Shown here: one piece after another, positions 1 to 6,953 of the stretch
Layout of the letters: each line of letters opens with the position of its first letter
How positions within the stretch are numbered: position 1 is the stretch's first letter
Source: Geobacter sp.
Lineage (GTDB): Bacteria > Desulfobacterota > Desulfuromonadia > Geobacterales > Pseudopelobacteraceae
Direction: 5' to 3'
Length of the DNA: 11,298 bases
Assembly (NCBI GenBank): GCA_027346925.1
Contig: DAIERH010000061.1
Coordinates: 1-11,298, forward strand
Notes under the pieces: generated by a model
Told to the model about the DNA's origin: nothing
The model's database searches: none
The model's input: the letters and a program-made list of their open reading frames with translations, nothing else
Program-made: the position numbers and the translations under genes

Positions 1-3000
1 AAGAACCGCCGGTCACGCTGGCCGGGTTCACCGAGAGCGCGCTCAATGCCACTGCGGGCACTACCGTGATCGTTGCCGTCGCGACGTTGCTGCGGTTGAT
101 GCCGTTGTTCGCCTGGTAGGTGAAGCTGTCGCTCCCGGAGAAGCCTGTCGCGGGGGTGTAGGTGAACGATCCATTGGCATTGAGCGAGAGGGTGCCGTGG
201 GAAGGCCCGCCTGCCAACTGCGCCGTCAGGGACAGCCCCTGGGGATCGGTGTCGTTAGCCAATACTCCCGGAGCAGGCACCGTGAGGACGGTGTTCTCAA
301 ACGTGCTGTAACCGTCGTTGCTCGCCACGGGGGGTAGATTGCTCGTAAGTGTGCTTACCACCACGTTGTCGAGCCCCATGACATACGCGGTCGTGTAGGT
401 CCACATATCTCCGCTGATGCCGCCCCCCACGTATGCCGGGGTACCGTCGAAGTTGGTATCCGTGGCGTCGATCATCAGAGTGCCATCGTAATACACCTGG
501 ATCTCACTGCCGCTGAAAACCATCTTGAGTGTATGCCAGCCCGTCCCGACACTGGGCAGGCCGACCTGCTGCATGGGGGTGCCGCTCCAGGTCGTCCAGT
601 CGCTGAACTTCAACAGCTTCAGCACATTGCTGCCCCCCAGAGAGCCGTCAGGATAGATCCATGCGCCATAACGGGCGCCGGTCGCCGGGTCCACCCTCCC
701 CCCCAGACCTCCGCCGAATGCCCCTGCCGGAAACTGCACGAGCCCCTCGACCGCATAGTCGGTCCACGGGGTCGTGGCGGACGTGTACACAGAGGAGTAT
801 GCCAGAGGAGAACCGGAGCCTTGGAGGAGGCCGCCCGAAACCGTCCACGCCCCCCCCTTGCCTATCCATGGCGACAGCGGATCAGGGGCGCCGGGGCTCC
901 GCGTAAAGTCATCGGCAAAGAGGACGTTGCCCGTGGATGTGATTGCGATGGCCACGGTGGCGACGTTGCTGCTGGCCACGCCGTTATTTGCCTGGTAGGC
1001 AAAACTGTCGCTCCCCACATAGTTCGCAAACGGCGTATAGGTGAACGAGCCATCAGTGTTGAGCGTCAGGGAACCGTGGGATGGCCCGCCTGCCAGTTGC
1101 GCCGTCAGGGGAAACCCCTGGGGATCAATGTCGTTGCTCAACACCCCCGGAGCAACCGCCGTGAGGACGGTCCCCTGGCTGGTGCCGTAGCTGTCGTTGG
1201 TCGCCACAGGGGGCTGGGGCGGGGAGATCGTGATCGTCACGGTGGCAATGTTGCTGTCGGCTGTCCCGTCGTTTGCCTGGTAGGTGAAGCTGTCGCTCCC
1301 GGTGTAGTTCGTTGCCGGCGTATATATGAACGAGCCGTTGCTGTTGAGCGAGAGGGTGCCGTGGGATGGCCCGCTGACCGGCTTTGCCGTCAGGGTCGCG
1401 CCCTCGGCATCGGTATCGTTGCCCAACACCCCCGGAGCGGCCTTGTTCAGGACCGTATTGGTGATGATGCCGTAGGTATCGTTCACCGCCACGGGGGGGG
1501 TGTTCGGCATGTTCTGCACCCTGACGTTCGAAACCGAGGAGCCCACCCTGACTTTTACGCCATAGGCGGTGTTCCGGTAATCGGACTGGCCGGCCAGTAT
1601 GCCGTTGCGGAATACATACATTTTGCCGATGTATGCCTGCGGAAGGTTTATCTCGATCGCGGCATTGGCATCGGTCGCTCCCGAGACCGCAGCCGTCACA
1701 ACATAATTGCCTCCTGAAGTGTCGATGGCTGGTGTCGCGACGACATTGGAACGGAGTCGCCACCAATCGTTAATCCCCACGGAGTTGGTCGACCACAACA
1801 AGGGTTTTGCCATGCTGTGCGTCACATATTCCTGTCCCACGGTCCCGTCATTTGTGGGCAAATGCGTGTAGAAATTGATCAGCAATCCAAGGTTGTAGTA
1901 GAAATCTACGGCAGCGTCGATGGAAGCAATCGTGTGGTTATAATTGCCGAAGGGGTCATCGATGGCCTGGGCGAGGCTGGTACCCACGTACCAGTCGCTC
2001 ACCGGCACTGTTACGGGAGCATAGAACTTGCCGAGCGTGTTGTAGGAAAGGGTCTGGTGCGGAAAGGGGCTGACCTTCTGTTCTCCCATGATGGTGACAG
2101 CGCCCAATTGATCCACGACATCACGAGAGTCTTCCCGAGTTGAGTTAAAATAGGGGGAAACCCAGGTACGGGGGCAATTCCCCAGGGCACCGCAACCCGG
2201 CCGGCCGTTGTCAACCCCGGCCAGCCACCCCTCAATATCCTGGAAAGAACGCAGGATTGAGGCTTTCGCATAAGCCTTGCCACTGGCATACCCCTGTGGT
2301 GTTACGTCCAGGGCCTCGTCCGGCCCCCAGTGCCAATAGTCATAATCAGTTTGCGCCAAAGACAGATTGACGGGATTCTTCAGGCCGCCATTGTGCGAGC
2401 CGATGGTCGCACCATAGTTCGAAACAGCACTTTTCAGACTGCTGACAACCGCCGCGTTTCCGCCCATATCATCGCGCAGGGTACCGGTGCAGAAGTAATA
2501 ATCTCCCTTGACGCCGACTGAATGTTCATATTGGGCGGAAGACTCGATTGCACGGATGCTTGTCTGGTTGTTTTCAAAATCATGCCGATTGATAAACGCT
2601 GCATCGTATTGATAGGGCCACGGGCTTACCTTGACGATCGGCAGGGTGAAAGATTCGAAGGCCCATTCGATGGCCTTGCGGTAAATGAGGTATGCATACA
2701 TCCCCGGGTCATAGCCGCCATGGCCGATGAGCGGTTGGAATGGACCGTGGTAGATAAACTGTCCCAGCCCGTAGTTCCTGACAGTCAGGAGCGGGCCTGA
2801 GTCCCCGTTTGCAATGACCGTGGCAGCGCCGGCAACGACCCCCCAGGCATAGTGGGTGGTATGAAGCACATGGCTGGGTGATACGCCCCAAGGAATCTGG
2901 TCGGAAGTGAGGGGGCCGTTCCAGCTGAGCACGCCGGCTGGGATATGGCTGGTAAGCCGATGGTCGCCATTCTTGGTGAAATGCGCATTCAGGTACTGGT

Positions 3001-3556
3001 TCTGAAGCTTGGCATTGGCCATATGTACTCCCATCTCGGTGGCCAGGGCAAAATCACCGCGGGTGGTGCCGTCCGGGTTGCGTGTGAAGGCGGATGAGCC
3101 GACGAACAGGAATCCACCGGCGTTGACGTACGCGCGTAATGGAGAAATTTCATTGTCGGCAATCGCTTCCGAGGCAAGGCTGATCACAATCGGGTAGCGG
3201 GGCGAACCGTCGGCGTTGAGCAATTTGCCAGCTGCAATATCACTGTCGCTCACCACGACAAATGGCGTGCCATCGGCACGGAGCGCTTCCTGTAGTGATT
3301 CGTAGGCAACGAAATAGTGCCATGACGTATACCACCACTGGTTGCCGGAAGTTCCGGTTCCTGTCGGCGTCGGCGGGACGGCGGGCGTTGTTTCGAGTGT
3401 CTGGGTGATCTCGGAAACATGGATGGCCACGAAGGGGGCGGGAGGTTGAGCCAGCGCCAGGCGCGGCGCTGTGGAAACAGCCATGAAGAGAAAGCACAGC
3501 ACAGTCCGGGCAATGTGACGCAGATCTCTCATCGACGGTGAAAAGTATCTTCGCAT
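1..3556 (-). CDS. Giant exported multidomain protein: GATase-like and deacetylase-like N-terminus, cadherin-like repeats and LamG-like domain (C-terminus off the window)
   Basis: One frame stays open from the ATG at 3556 to the left edge, about 1185 codons, so the gene is 3'-truncated by the window. The start follows a GGGGAGGG ribosome site. Residues 1-36 form a signal peptide (basic start, hydrophobic core, ending LALA before Q37). Residues about 40-310 look like a Rossmann/GATase-like domain (AYVNAGGFLFVGSSAF near 145-157). Residues about 312-620 may be a polysaccharide-deacetylase-like barrel: RHDFE (H325, D326), a GSHNGG segment (H388) and WHW (H409) could be metal or catalytic residues, but the second His of the classic HxxxH motif is absent. 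Cadherin-like repeats begin near residues 687, 782 and 1075 (GVL.ND, F.YTP, GSDSF.Y.A). A LamG-like domain lies at about 876-1070. The last visible residues resemble the start of another Ig-like domain. Likely secreted and carbohydrate-active or adhesive. Domain architecture is fairly sure; the enzymatic role is inference. Confidence 0.85.
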   Translation of the reverse strand, partial: MRRYFSPSMRDLRHIARTVLCFLFMAVSTAPRLALAQPPAPFVAIHVSEITQTLETTPAVPPTPTGTGTSGNQWWYTSWHYFVAYESLQEALRADGTPFVVVSDSDIAAGKLLNADGSPRYPIVISLASEAIADNEISPLRAYVNAGGFLFVGSSAFTRNPDGTTRGDFALATEMGVHMANAKLQNQYLNAHFTKNGDHRLTSHIPAGVLSWNGPLTSDQIPWGVSPSHVLHTTHYAWGVVAGAATVIANGDSGPLLTVRNYGLGQFIYHGPFQPLIGHGGYDPGMYAYLIYRKAIEWAFESFTLPIVKVSPWPYQYDAAFINRHDFENNQTSIRAIESSAQYEHSVGVKGDYYFCTGTLRDDMGGNAAVVSSLKSAVSNYGATIGSHNGGLKNPVNLSLAQTDYDYWHWGPDEALDVTPQGYASGKAYAKASILRSFQDIEGWLAGVDNGRPGCGALGNCPRTWVSPYFNSTREDSRDVVDQLGAVTIMGEQKVSPFPHQTLSYNTLGKFYAPVTVPVSDWYVGTSLAQAIDDPFGNYNHTIASIDAAVDFYYNLGLLINFYTHLPTNDGTVGQEYVTHSMAKPLLWSTNSVGINDWWRLRSNVVATPAIDTSGGNYVVTAAVSGATDANAAIEINLPQAYIGKMYVFRNGILAGQSDYRNTAYGVKVRVGSSVSNVRVQNMPNTPPVAVNDTYGIITNTVLNKAAPGVLGNDTDAEGATLTAKPVSGPSHGTLSLNSNGSFIYTPATNYTGSDSFTYQANDGTADSNIATVTITISPPQPPVATNDSYGTSQGTVLTAVAPGVLSNDIDPQGFPLTAQLAGGPSHGSLTLNTDGSFTYTPFANYVGSDSFAYQANNGVASSNVATVAIAITSTGNVLFADDFTRSPGAPDPLSPWIGKGGAWTVSGGLLQGSGSPLAYSSVYTSATTPWTDYAVEGLVQFPAGAFGGGLGGRVDPATGARYGAWIYPDGSLGGSNVLKLLKFSDWTTWSGTPMQQVGLPSVGTGWHTLKMVFSGSEIQVYYDGTLMIDATDTNFDGTPAYVGGGISGDMWTYTTAYVMGLDNVVVSTLTSNLPPVASNDGYSTFENTVLTVPAPGVLANDTDPQGLSLTAQLAGGPSHGTLSLNANGSFTYTPATGFSGSDSFTYQANNGINRSNVATATITVVPAVALSALSVNPASVTGGS
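62..334 (-). repeat. Cadherin-like/Ig-like tandem repeat 3 of the giant exported protein
   Basis: The encoded unit runs from PPVASNDGYS through APGVLANDTDPQG, AGGPSHGTLSLN, FTYTP and GSDSFTYQANNG. This is the pattern of the bacterial cadherin-like (Big_9/VCBS-type) fold, where the Asp and Asn residues usually bind calcium. It is closest to repeat 2 (928-1213), with which it shares DPQG..LTAQLAGGPSHG, although the LamG-like domain now separates the two. Confidence 0.8.
349..927 (-). other. LamG/concanavalin-like domain inside the giant exported protein
   Basis: This segment encodes VLFADDFTRSPG at its start, then Trp/Gly-rich strands (WTVSGGLLQG, YAVEGLVQF, YGAWIYPDG) and ends with GWHTLKMVFSG.EIQVYYDGTLM and GLDNVVV. 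That is the usual layout of LamG/DUF1080-like jelly-roll domains, which commonly bind sugars. It sits exactly between two cadherin-like repeats, as an inserted module. The call rests on fold pattern only; a family search was not possible. Confidence 0.6.
928..1213 (-). repeat. Cadherin-like/Ig-like tandem repeat 2 of the giant exported protein
   Basis: The encoded unit begins PPVATNDSYG and contains APGVLSNDIDPQG, AGGPSHGSLTLN, FTYTP and GSDSFAYQANNG. It is close to repeat 3 and less close to repeat 1 (AEGATLTAKPVSGPSHG). It is followed immediately by the LamG-like insert. Confidence 0.8.
1214..1498 (-). repeat. Cadherin-like/Ig-like tandem repeat 1 of the giant exported protein
   Basis: The encoded unit begins PPVAVNDTYG and contains APGVLGNDTDAEG, FIYTP and GSDSFTYQANDG, ending before a short PPQ linker. 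A 28-base stretch of this repeat (1275-1302) is identical to bases 111-138 in repeat 3. The linker before it contains a C8 tract on the coding strand (1493-1500). Confidence 0.8.
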
Positions 3557-3600
3557 CGTCCCTCCCCTTTCTCCAGAACCAAACCGTAGCAATCTATCAG

Positions 3601-3616
3601 AGCAAGAACGGGGCCA
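3601..3616 (-). promoter_or_regulatory. Sigma-54 (-24/-12) promoter for the giant exported protein gene
   Basis: On the minus strand the sequence is TGGCCCCGTTCTTGCT. The consensus is TGGCACG-N4-TTGCW, so 14 places agree (counting N as free) and the invariant GG-N10-GC spacing is exact. The predicted transcription start is about 12 bases downstream, near 3590, leaving a leader of roughly 35 bases before the ATG at 3556. A sigma-54 promoter needs an ATP-dependent enhancer-binding protein; none is encoded in this window. Confidence 0.7.
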
Positions 3617-3691
3617 TTGCCCAACCATTTAATTTATCGATGTTTTTAAATACAGGCAATCGGTGCCCCGCGAAAATGTAATTTTCTCCGA

Positions 3692-3706
3692 CGGTTTTCC
3701 GGAAAA
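3692..3706. promoter_or_regulatory. Candidate operator or activator site with a 12-bp perfect palindrome
   Basis: TTTTCCGGAAAA at 3695-3706 is a perfect palindrome about 80 bp upstream of the -24 element, a plausible place for an activator. The overlapping 12-mer CGGTTTTCCGGA (3692-3703) occurs again at 6929-6940, upstream of the C45-like gene in the same orientation. Binding by a regulator is inferred from symmetry and recurrence only. Confidence 0.4.
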
Positions 3707-3917
3707 TTTTCGGGAAACCTAACACGTTACCTTGAGGACGGCCCTTTCATGTTCGGGTCCTTCCGTTGAAAATCCCATCAGAGCGGCATATTGATACGAC
3801 AGGGCAAAAACGAAATGTAACGCTTGGGTGGAGGGATCAAAGAGGTGTGATGTTATGGCTGATGGCCGATGTTAAAAGATATCCCATGACCTGTATTCGG
3901 TATCAGCTTCACCGTTA

Positions 3918-3941
3918 GCGGGGCCGTCTTCACGGCCCCGC
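3918..3941 (-). terminator. Strong hairpin downstream of the C45-like gene, probable terminator
   Basis: GCGGGGCCGT pairs perfectly with ACGGCCCCGC across a four-base loop, giving a 10-bp, nearly all-GC stem that ends about 43 bp after the stop codon at 3984. The bases after the stem on the minus strand (TAACGGTG) are not a U-run, so this is not a textbook intrinsic terminator. It may stop transcription with help or protect the 3' end of the mRNA. Confidence 0.5.
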
Positions 3942-3983
3942 CATGGTTGCCGGATATCGTGGCCGCTGTGGTGCCGCCACCGT

Positions 3984-6767
3984 TTACTGCCGGATCTCGA
4001 CGATGCTCAGGTTCCAGCGATCGTTGACCGGCGCCGTATCGTTGACGGTCACCACGGTGCCCGCCGACTGGATTGTGGCATTCTGCCGCTGGACCCAGAA
4101 GGTACCCAGAATACCTGCGCTGGAATTATTGAGCTGATACTGGTGGACAATGGCCTGGTTGGCTCCCGGCGTGCGCGCGACTGCCCGGTCCCAGTCATTG
4201 CCCACGCCGAATACCCACGAATTGGCCCCCTGGGTGGTCAGGGATGCCGTGGGCGCGCCGGAAGCACCGCTCCCGCCGCCCGTGGCGCCAACCGGGGCCG
4301 AGGCATTCACGCCGGCGAACGAAACCACGGTTATGGATGCTGCGACACTCTGGGAGAGACTGGCGGCCACTGTCGCGTTGGTTAATGCCTTTGTGGCAAA
4401 GGCGCGCCAGATTTCGGAAGTCCCGAATTGCGTGTTGGCGCGCCGTACCAGCGTCCAGGTCAGCCCGCCACCGGCCACGGCGGTGACCGTTATGTTCGGC
4501 GTGGAGCCGTTGGCATCGGTTGCTATGAATGCCAGCAGCAGTTCGTTGCCGCTCCTGGTGGTGAAGGCCGGGGTGGAGATCGTCGTGCCGGTTGTGCCGC
4601 GGTCGGCGGATGTGGTCACATCAATGGCCAGGCCTGTTGCCGTGAAGTCTATTCCCGTGACGCTGGCCCCGCTCACGGTCACCGTCGCAGACGCAGGGGT
4701 GAAGGTGAAGCCGGGCCTGTTCGGTGTGACCGTGTAGGTGCCGGCAGCCACCGAGGGGAAGGTATAGGTGCCGTTGGCCGCCGCGGTCACGGTTGCCACC
4801 GTGGCACTCCCCTGGCTCAGCGTCAGCGTGGTCCCCTCACCCGAGGGGGCTGGGCTGATGGTACCGGATACGGTACTGGATGACGGCGGAGCAACGGTAA
4901 TAGTGACCGTCGCCGTATTGCTGCTGTTTGTCCCATCGGTTGCCCGGTAGGTAAAGCTGTCGCTGCCCGTGAAGTTGGCCGCCGGGGTATACGCGAAAGA
5001 GCCGTCGGCATGGAGCGTGAGGGCACCATGGACCGGTCCGCTCACCAGCAGTGCCGTCAGGGCCGCCCCTTGCGGAGAGGTGTCATTGCTCAGCACCCCC
5101 GGCGCAGCCTGATTCAGGGGGGTATTGACCGTGGTGCCGTACGCGTCGTTCACGGCCACGGGGGCGCCCACCGTAATGATCTGAGGCCCGAACACGTTGT
5201 TGGTCTCGGACAACTCGGCCACCTGCTGTTCCGTGTCCACCTGGGCCCACATCCTGTAGCTCCCCGCCGCTGTGTAGGTGGTCGTAAACGTGCAGCTGTC
5301 GGCAGCTCCTGCTGTCAGGCCGCTCTTGCCGCAGGTTGCATCTCCAACCTGGCCCACGACAGGCGCGGAGGTCAAATTCCGATAAAAATCAATATAGTAG
5401 CTGTCCGCATTGCCACCCCCCTGGTTCTTGACGGAAATAGTCACCGCAACGCTCTGGCCCACCACGGGGGAGGGCGGATTGGTGACTATGCTCTGCACGA
5501 CAAGGTCGGGGAGCATGTGATCGGGAAACAGGCTTGCCCACGTATATGTCTGAGGCTGTATGTCCGTGGCAGATGTAAATGTGCCGTTCATCATCTTGGC
5601 AAATGATACATCAAACTCCATCCTGTTGGGCCTGATGACCATACTGGTCAATGTGGGCGCCACGATATTGCCGACACCGTGCAGGAGACTCCACGCCTCG
5701 GTTGAGTCCACTTTGCCGTCGCCGGTGCCGTAGAGATTGAGCAAACCGTTTCTGATCGTGTTATAACGGTCAACCGACTCACCCGATGGCGGTGGTGGGA
5801 TTACCTTCGTGAAGTGGTTCGTGGCAATGATATGGTCGTATCCCGGATCGGTATCCCAAGGGTAACGGATCACGTCCATATCGGGAGATTCCTCGATATA
5901 GTAGACAGGGTCGCCGGAACCCTGGTAAGGAATACCGACTTGAATGATCTCCGACGGCAATTCGTGCACTGAAGTCACGCTGGACAGGGGTTGCGTGGGG
6001 TAGTTGGCCGGGGTGGTGGTCTCGAGGATATCGCGGAATACTTCGAGGACTGGGTGGTACGGGCCACTGTAGGGGTTGTCGATGTTGCCGGTATTGTCCA
6101 GCACACTGACGCCGTTTTCGTTCATGCCGGAAAAGAGCCCGACCATCCCCGGCCAGCCGAAGGAGATGAACTTAGCCTTGCCGGTGGGTTCATAGGCAAG
6201 TATGGTCTGGTAGTTGACTATGTCTCCCTGGCTGTCGTAATAGAAGTCGAAATTCCGCGCGGAGATGGTCTCGCCGTTCGCCGTGGCGGTTCCCCAGACC
6301 CCGAACGAAGAGCAGCCGAAGTAGAATTCCTCCTGCAGGTTGAACGCCCGGATGTCCCGGGCATCGATATTTCTTCCCAGGCTTGCTACATAGAGGTTCT
6401 TGCCGCTGGCTATCATGCCGGCTGCCATGCCGTTCATTTCGTCCAGGGTTTCCTGCTTCCATTGGAACACCGCCGGATTGACACCGTTGGCCACAAGGTC
6501 ATTATAAACCGTGACGTCGCCTCCTGCGAGCAGACCGATCATGTAGTGCTCGATCAGGTCGCGGATTTTGTCCGCCATCAAGTACCCGTGGGCATACCCC
6601 ATTTCGTAATTGGTCCCCCACAGATTCAGGACTTGCTGGGTACCGACCTGCCTGACAATTCCGTTCACCGATGTTTCAGACGACACAACACCATTCACAA
6701 GAGTGATAACGCAGGCCACCGCCACGCAAACCAAGATCCTGAACCTTTTGCCCAGAGTCGCTTTCAT
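3984..6767 (-). CDS. Exported C45-type Ntn hydrolase/acyltransferase-like protein with CARDB, cadherin-like and other beta-sandwich modules
   Basis: 927 residues. A signal peptide covers about residues 1-29 (KRFRILVCVAVACVITLVNGVVSS). Residues about 42-410 resemble the acyl-CoA:6-aminopenicillanate acyltransferase/C45 family: G51-TNYEMGYAHG, then FG151-C152-SSFG, R171-NFD174 and ATN317HF. In this family autocleavage between Gly and Cys exposes the nucleophilic Cys; Gly151-Cys152, R171, D174 and N317 fit nucleophile and pocket roles. Then follow a CARDB domain (about 420-532, DLVVQSIVTNPPSPVVGQSV), one cadherin-like repeat (536-625), a carboxypeptidase-regulatory-like domain (632-711, GTYTFPSVAAGTYTVTP) and an unnamed beta-rich C-terminal module (712-927, ending WNLSIVEIRQ). 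No sortase or PEP-CTERM signal is seen. It probably cleaves or forms amide bonds outside the cytoplasm; the substrate is unknown. The start is fixed by a perfect ribosome site. It has its own spacer on both sides, so it is likely monocistronic. Confidence 0.85.
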   Translation of the reverse strand: MKATLGKRFRILVCVAVACVITLVNGVVSSETSVNGIVRQVGTQQVLNLWGTNYEMGYAHGYLMADKIRDLIEHYMIGLLAGGDVTVYNDLVANGVNPAVFQWKQETLDEMNGMAAGMIASGKNLYVASLGRNIDARDIRAFNLQEEFYFGCSSFGVWGTATANGETISARNFDFYYDSQGDIVNYQTILAYEPTGKAKFISFGWPGMVGLFSGMNENGVSVLDNTGNIDNPYSGPYHPVLEVFRDILETTTPANYPTQPLSSVTSVHELPSEIIQVGIPYQGSGDPVYYIEESPDMDVIRYPWDTDPGYDHIIATNHFTKVIPPPPSGESVDRYNTIRNGLLNLYGTGDGKVDSTEAWSLLHGVGNIVAPTLTSMVIRPNRMEFDVSFAKMMNGTFTSATDIQPQTYTWASLFPDHMLPDLVVQSIVTNPPSPVVGQSVAVTISVKNQGGGNADSYYIDFYRNLTSAPVVGQVGDATCGKSGLTAGAADSCTFTTTYTAAGSYRMWAQVDTEQQVAELSETNNVFGPQIITVGAPVAVNDAYGTTVNTPLNQAAPGVLSNDTSPQGAALTALLVSGPVHGALTLHADGSFAYTPAANFTGSDSFTYRATDGTNSSNTATVTITVAPPSSSTVSGTISPAPSGEGTTLTLSQGSATVATVTAAANGTYTFPSVAAGTYTVTPNRPGFTFTPASATVTVSGASVTGIDFTATGLAIDVTTSADRGTTGTTISTPAFTTRSGNELLLAFIATDANGSTPNITVTAVAGGGLTWTLVRRANTQFGTSEIWRAFATKALTNATVAASLSQSVAASITVVSFAGVNASAPVGATGGGSGASGAPTASLTTQGANSWVFGVGNDWDRAVARTPGANQAIVHQYQLNNSSAGILGTFWVQRQNATIQSAGTVVTVNDTAPVNDRWNLSIVEIRQ
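4893..5162 (-). repeat. Cadherin-like repeat of the C45-like protein, homologous to those in the giant protein
   Basis: The unit starts PVAVNDAYG and contains QAAPGVLSNDTSPQG, SGPVHGALTLHADGSFAYTP and GSDSFTYRATDG. The bases at 4942-4969 differ at only a few positions from 111-138 and 1275-1302 in the neighbouring gene. This shows common descent of the modules and gives a substrate for recombination between the genes. Confidence 0.75.
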
Positions 6768-6772
6768 GCGAT

Positions 6773-6780
6773 ACCTCCTT
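6773..6780 (-). promoter_or_regulatory. Perfect Shine-Dalgarno sequence of the C45-like gene
   Basis: AAGGAGGT, fully complementary to the usual 16S rRNA 3' end, lies five bases before the ATG at 6767. It decides the start codon and predicts strong translation initiation, stronger than at any other gene in the window. Confidence 0.85.
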
Positions 6781-6812
6781 ACCAGCGTTCGGCCTGGGAG
6801 TCATGTCTGACG

Positions 6813-6840
6813 CTATTCAGTCGTTATTCAAACTGAATAG
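6813..6840. promoter_or_regulatory. Perfect 9-bp inverted repeat upstream of the C45-like gene
   Basis: CTATTCAGT (6813-6821) and ACTGAATAG (6832-6840) are exact inverted copies around a 10-base centre that contains another ATTCA. The element lies 46-73 bp upstream of the ATG. Its symmetry and position suit a dimeric repressor or activator near the core promoter, or a hairpin in the mRNA leader. No clear sigma-70 hexamers could be fixed next to it. Confidence 0.5.
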
Positions 6841-6852
6841 CTTATTCCCAGG

Positions 6853-6879
6853 CGCAGACAATACGTGGATCTGCGTATT
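6853..6879. promoter_or_regulatory. Two interleaved inverted repeats upstream of the C45-like gene
   Basis: CGCAGA (6853-6858) pairs with TCTGCG (6870-6875), and AATACG (6860-6865) pairs with CGTATT (6874-6879). Their symmetry axes differ by about five bases. Their size is compatible with LuxR-type or other dimer sites in the likely promoter zone. The arms are short, so chance cannot be excluded. Confidence 0.3.
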
Positions 6880-6925
6880 TGGATGGCTGATTTTACGGAG
6901 GGAATGCGCGGTTCAGCGTAGGGTG

Positions 6926-6941
6926 ATCCGGTTTTCCGGAT
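6926..6941. promoter_or_regulatory. Inverted repeat after the LuxR-type gene, operator or weak terminator
   Basis: ATCCGG and CCGGAT are exact inverted copies around TTTT (plus strand). It begins 12 bases after the regulator's stop codon, so it could be a weak terminator, but no U-run follows on the minus strand. It contains the 12-mer CGGTTTTCCGGA shared with 3692-3703, which favours a protein-binding site. Confidence 0.4.
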
Positions 6942-6953
6942 AATGGGGGTTGA

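Larger units (their letters stand above)
3557..3983. other. 427-bp intergenic region between the two exported-protein genes
   Basis: No credible gene is present. From right to left (direction of transcription) it holds a GC-rich hairpin just after the C45-like gene, about 210 bp with no recognised element, an AT-rich palindrome at 3695-3706, a sigma-54 type promoter at 3601-3616, and the ribosome-binding site of the giant protein gene. The region is more AT-rich than its neighbours, as expected for a promoter region. Confidence 0.7.

Noticed and set aside
62..1498. Regular repeats that might suggest a repeat array such as CRISPR
   Set aside because: The spacing is that of about 95-residue protein domains inside one open frame, with diverged copies and no short identical repeats with unique spacers.
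533..1717. Long plus-strand open frame of 394 codons
   Set aside because: It is antisense to the cadherin-like repeats and LamG-like domain of the minus-strand gene; the translation is rich in Arg, Gly and His and has no domain pattern. Its length and internal repetition come from the repeats and GC bias of the opposite strand.
1125..1766. Minus-strand open frame of 213 codons
   Set aside because: It is in a different frame from the giant gene, whose frame runs unbroken through this stretch with clear repeat motifs; the alternative translation is Arg/His-rich and featureless.
3793..3875. Plus-strand stretch slightly resembling a GEMM cyclic-di-GMP riboswitch (ACGACAGGGCAAAA ... AACGC)
   Set aside because: The GCAAAGCC-like segment is missing, the stems do not pair well, and no plus-strand gene follows it.
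3984..4100. Possible PEP-CTERM or sortase signal at the end of the C45-like protein
   Set aside because: The C-terminus ends WNLSIVEIRQ with no PEP motif, LPXTG motif, hydrophobic helix or basic tail.
5991..6836. Plus-strand open frame of 281 codons
   Set aside because: Antisense to the C45-like catalytic domain and extending into its promoter region; no domain pattern is visible.
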